Assembly (NCBI GenBank): GCA_020349245.1
Contig: CP070764.1
Span: 2,693,633 to 2,751,953 of the forward strand
From: Chloroflexota bacterium
GTDB taxonomy: Bacteria; Chloroflexota; Anaerolineae; Anaerolineales; UBA4823
Length of the DNA: 58,321 nt
Reading direction: 5' to 3'
Part shown: positions 55,399-58,321 of the stretch, piece after piece
Position numbering within the stretch: position 1 is the first letter of the stretch
Layout of the letters: the number at the start of each line of letters is the position of its first letter
The notes under the pieces: generated by a model
The model's database searches: none
What the model was told of the DNA's origin: nothing
What the model saw: the letters and a program-made list of their open reading frames with translations, nothing else
Program-made: the position numbers and the translations under genes

Positions 55399-56340
55399 TC
55401 ACCATTTTTCAGTGTACCAGCGCAAATATTCCTCGATATGCGCTTGCCAATACGCTTCCTCGTGATATCCAGGGTATAAATGCCATTCATGAGGGATCTT
55501 CTTTTCATTGAGCAATTCTTCGAACCAGATTGCAGATTTTGTGATTTGAGGGCGATCTTTGTCCCCCAGGTCCAAATAAATTCTGGGCAGTGATTCGAGG
55601 GGAATTGCCCCCAGCCAGGACTTGATATCGGGTAGATCTGTCCAAAATACCGGCAGACTGTGCATGCCAATTGTGCCGAATGATTCCCAGTGGGAGAAAC
55701 CAAGGTGCAGAGCCCAACCAGCGCCACGCGATAAGCCCCCAATTGCCCGGTACTGCCGCTGAGGCAGAGTGCGGAAATTCTGATCGATCCAGGGCAACAA
55801 TTCTTCGAAGACTACCTGGCCGAACCTGTCCTCGGTTGGCTGGCTCCAAGACCTATCGCGTGGCATAACAATCAACAGAGGGGGGATTTCTTGGGCGGCG
55901 ATCAGCTGATCAGCGGTTTCGTCTATACCTAACCTATCCCATTGATCATCATTAAAATTCTGTCCATGGATGAGGTAAAGGACCGGGTACCGTGAACCTG
56001 GCAACTGTTCGTAGCAGGGAGGCAGGTAAATACGGAAGCTGAGTGGCAGGGGAAGTGAATTGGTGCGCAGCTCACCTTGCTCAACGCGCCCGCCAGCATC
56101 CCAGCATGCTAGGCGTTCAGGTGATGGCTGGGGTGAGGGGGAAGAGGTGGGGCTTGGACTTGGACTTGGTATAGGGCTTGGTGAGCTGGTGGCAGAGGGC
56201 AAGGGAGATGCGGTCAATCTCGGCGTTTTGGTCGTGGGTGGCGTTTCTTGAATTGGCTGCGTCGCCGCCTGGTTCGCTGAACAAGCGCAAACCAGGATAG
56301 CGATTAAGACCAAGGCAATTCGTAAGTAATATGGCTTCAA
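55399..56340 (-). CDS. Esterase D-like alpha/beta-hydrolase lipoprotein
   Basis: The 313-residue protein starts with lipobox VCAC. A Thr/Ser/Pro linker (LPSATSSPSPIPSPSPSP) leads to an esterase domain (PF00756) with SFRIYLPPCYEQ, YPVLYLIHG and the nucleophile GGLSRGAGWALHLG near residue 200. The C-terminal His is in YPGYHEEAYW. It resembles IroE or antigen 85-type esterases and probably acts at the cell surface. The substrate is unknown. Confidence 0.9.
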   Translation of the reverse strand: MKPYYLRIALVLIAILVCACSANQAATQPIQETPPTTKTPRLTASPLPSATSSPSPIPSPSPSPTSSPSPQPSPERLACWDAGGRVEQGELRTNSLPLPLSFRIYLPPCYEQLPGSRYPVLYLIHGQNFNDDQWDRLGIDETADQLIAAQEIPPLLIVMPRDRSWSQPTEDRFGQVVFEELLPWIDQNFRTLPQRQYRAIGGLSRGAGWALHLGFSHWESFGTIGMHSLPVFWTDLPDIKSWLGAIPLESLPRIYLDLGDKDRPQITKSAIWFEELLNEKKIPHEWHLYPGYHEEAYWQAHIEEYLRWYTEKW

Positions 56341-56507
56341 TGATGCACCAGTAATATGAAATCTATTGGCTGATGGCTGATCAGCCGCGGTTTAAATTAT
56401 AAGCGCCAATTGATTGGCGCAGATATGTTTACCAGAACCAGAAATATACCTAACAAAATATGTGAGGTGAGCTGTATTAATTGCCTTGTACCAGGTCGCA
56501 AGTGGTA

Positions 56508-56768
56508 CTAGCGCTGTTGAACCGTGAATTTGATCGCTGTGCGAACTTTTTCGTCAATCTCTACGTCCACAAACTCGGAGACGAAGACGACATCTATGCC
56601 ATCTTGGGCCAAGTAGCTCCTTGAAAGCGCTAAGGCTTTAACGGCTTGATTCACTGCGCTGGCACCAATAGCTTGAACTTCAGCTAGTTGATGTTCGCGG
56701 AACACTCCAGCAATCGCCCCGGCAACAGCAGATGTTCGGGAGGTGCCTTTTACTTTGATAACGTCCAT
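56508..56768 (-). CDS. Stage V sporulation protein S-like (SpoVS)
   Basis: The 86-residue protein matches SpoVS: MDVIKVKGTSRTSAVAGAIAG and IGASAVNQAVKALALSR. SpoVS is an Alba-like small nucleic-acid-binding protein found also in non-sporulating bacteria. It is probably a general regulator here rather than evidence for sporulation. The length is normal. Confidence 0.94.
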   Translation of the reverse strand: MDVIKVKGTSRTSAVAGAIAGVFREHQLAEVQAIGASAVNQAVKALALSRSYLAQDGIDVVFVSEFVDVEIDEKVRTAIKFTVQQR

Positions 56769-57212
56769 TGTGCACTCCTCACGTTGATCGCAACAATGAG
56801 TGAACCCTCTTTAGAGGAGTAGAAAATCTTGTGCCTGTGCGCTAATCCAATTGTCTAGACTTGATTCTACAGGATTTTTTGGCGCGTAGCAAGCTTTGCA
56901 GGCAAATTCGACGACCAGGAAGAGGAAAATTCCAGTTCTTGTTTAGCGGGAAACAATAGGGTGGGAAAGTTTATTGGTAACAAATGTACGAACCATGAAA
57001 GCTTAATAGCTCAAGGATGTTTTTCTTTATATAATCTCCGGAGTCTTCGATGGTGTTATTTTCAACAATTAGTCTCCTGCGATGGCGTAGGATGGGTCTG
57101 AACCTCTTAAGTGTTCGTACTGACCTGATTTCTCTTTGAAGAGCTTTGCACGCTAGCAAGTTTGTTGTAAACTAATAATTGACAAGATCCTATCATTACT
57201 GAGGAGTAAAGA
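56769..57212. other. Divergent intergenic region
   Basis: About 440 bases between the minus-strand spoVS and the plus-strand aminotransferase gene. A weak promoter-like TTGCAC (57146-57151), N16, TAAACT (57168-57173) lies before the aminotransferase. No gene is seen. Confidence 0.45.
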
Positions 57213-58321
57213 ATGGAAGGGAAGAAATATCAAGATTTGAATGTTTCACCACGCATCCTCTTAGGTCCCGGGCCTAGCATGGTTGCCCCTAGAGTATTAA
57301 ATGCGCTCTCCACACCCGTCATCGGGCATCTTGATCCAGAATTCCTGGCATTGATGAAGGAGGTGCAGGAGCTGCTGCGTTTTGTCTTCCAAACAGAGAA
57401 CGAGCTCACCGTCCCGATCTCGGGAACCGGTAGTGCTGGCATGGAAGCCGCCTTGTGCAATTTTATTGAACCAGGTGATCATGTCTTGATCGCCATAATG
57501 GGATATTTTGGTGAACGCCTGCACGACATGGCAGGTAGATACGGTGCCCAGGTTGATCGCATCGATCGTCCATGGGGAGAGGTGTTCGATCCAGAGGAGA
57601 TCAAGGCTGCTCTCAACCAGAAGGAGTATAAGCTGCTGGCCCTGGTCCATGCAGAAACCTCCACGGGTATACGCCAACCAGGAATCGCGGAGATCACCGC
57701 CGAAGCACATCGCAAGGGTACCCTGGTCGTGTTGGATACCGTTACATCCCTGGGGGGATTACCAGTTGAGATCGATGCCTGGCAGGTGGATGTTGCTTAT
57801 AGTGCCACGCAAAAAAGCCTCTCGGCACCCCCGGGACTGGCACCAGTGACTGTCTCCCCACGGGCGCGAGAGGTTTTACGCAATCGATCTGTCCCGGTTG
57901 GAAACTGGTACCTTGACCTCTCGCTATTGGAAAAATATTGGGGCAGTGAACGTACGTATCACCATACAGCACCGATCAACAGCAATTACGCCTTGAGGGA
58001 GGCGCTACGCATGGTGGCCGAGGAAGGTTTACAGGCGCGGTTCGACCGGCATATGGAAAATGCCAAGCTGCTCTGGGATGGCCTGGAAGAAATGGATATA
58101 TCCATGATGGTACCCGAGGAACATCGCCTGTCAACCCTCAGCACACCGATAATCCCGCCTGGCGTGAACGGTCTGGAAGTGCGTCAGAAATTGTTGAATG
58201 ATTACAACCTGGAGATCGCGGGTGGGTTTGGCCCCCTGGTGGGAAAAATCTGGCGCATTGGTTTAATGGGTTTCAGCAGCCGCCGTGAGAATGTGACCTT
58301 GTTATTAGCTGCCCTGCGGGA
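57213..58321 (+). CDS. Alanine-glyoxylate/serine-pyruvate aminotransferase family, 3' truncated
   Basis: The frame is open to the right window edge, giving 369 codons of a class V aminotransferase. It starts at ATG 57213 after GAGGAG. ILLGPGPSMVAPRVL and PVIGHLDPEFLAL match the alanine-glyoxylate aminotransferase family. PLP contacts are GTGSAGMEAALCN (phosphate site), LDTVTSLGG (Asp) and YSATQKSLSAPPG with the PLP-binding Lys. It may convert glyoxylate and alanine to glycine and pyruvate, or act with serine. Nearly the full length is present. Confidence 0.94.
   Translation, partial: MEGKKYQDLNVSPRILLGPGPSMVAPRVLNALSTPVIGHLDPEFLALMKEVQELLRFVFQTENELTVPISGTGSAGMEAALCNFIEPGDHVLIAIMGYFGERLHDMAGRYGAQVDRIDRPWGEVFDPEEIKAALNQKEYKLLALVHAETSTGIRQPGIAEITAEAHRKGTLVVLDTVTSLGGLPVEIDAWQVDVAYSATQKSLSAPPGLAPVTVSPRAREVLRNRSVPVGNWYLDLSLLEKYWGSERTYHHTAPINSNYALREALRMVAEEGLQARFDRHMENAKLLWDGLEEMDISMMVPEEHRLSTLSTPIIPPGVNGLEVRQKLLNDYNLEIAGGFGPLVGKIWRIGLMGFSSRRENVTLLLAALR

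Noticed and set aside
56508..56768. Evidence for sporulation from SpoVS
   Set aside because: SpoVS-like proteins are common in non-sporulating bacteria, and no other sporulation gene is present.

Overview
The window looks like a chromosomal segment of an uncultured Chloroflexota bacterium, most likely class Anaerolineae (inference). The reasons are a GC content near 50%, Thr/Pro-rich linkers in many lipoproteins, a secreted protease ending in a WLPL-type tail, a giant BTAD/NB-ARC/TPR regulator, a SpoVS-like protein, a MEMO-family protein, and a small WRFSLE-type protein. I see no rRNA, tRNA, IS element, phage or CRISPR array. It reads as ordinary chromosome with mostly intact genes.

Layout. 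1-2.8 kb: the end of a zinc metallopeptidase-like gene, a lipoprotein fusing a DsbA-like thioredoxin domain to a cyclophilin with an in-frame UGA, and a DedA protein. 2.8-8.5 kb (minus): penicillin acylase family protein, AcpS, and a paired M16 peptidase operon. 9-15.3 kb (plus): subtilisin, SbcC-like ATPase, glycosyltransferase. 15.4-17.2 kb: nrfHA ammonia-forming nitrite reductase behind a CRP/FNR-type palindrome. 17.8-23.7 kb: a polyphosphate operon (two single-domain PPK2s, PPK1, and an HTH/Ppx-like/CHAD protein). 23.7-30 kb (minus): phosphoesterase, phosphoribosyltransferase, PriA with an in-frame UGA, CNNM/CorC transporter-like protein, MEMO protein. 30.2-30.9 kb: SelW-like selenoprotein and dtd. 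30.9-33.2 kb (minus): an odd operon of DHODH-like, PIG-L deacetylase and PyrK-like proteins with eroded flavin sites. 33.3-36.6 kb (minus): three alpha/beta-hydrolase lipoproteins and a small protein. 37-40.4 kb: the BTAD regulator. 40.6-45.2 kb (plus): SPFH protein, selD (itself a selenoprotein), a 49-residue membrane peptide, gamma-glutamyltransferase, ferritin. 45.6-56.8 kb (minus): Nfu, cNMP-binding protein, ClpC, DUF389 protein, aldo/keto reductase, M3 peptidase, GatA, GatC, esterase lipoprotein, SpoVS. 57.2 kb to the end: an aminotransferase cut by the window edge.

The main theme is selenocysteine. Four genes carry one in-frame UGA each: the DsbA-cyclophilin lipoprotein, priA, the SelW-like gene and selD. 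In each, a stem-loop follows the UGA at a distance and with a loop G that fit the bacterial SECIS model. Three fall in known selenoprotein positions (UxxC, CxxU, GU in SelD). The fourth, in PriA, falls on the variable x of the DExH box of an otherwise complete gene, next to the catalytic Glu. If it is decoded as selenocysteine, this would be a selenoprotein form of the replication-restart helicase, which I do not know to have been described. UGA is still a normal stop for many genes here, so this is selective recoding and not a changed genetic code. SelD supplies selenophosphate; selA, selB and selC are not in the window.
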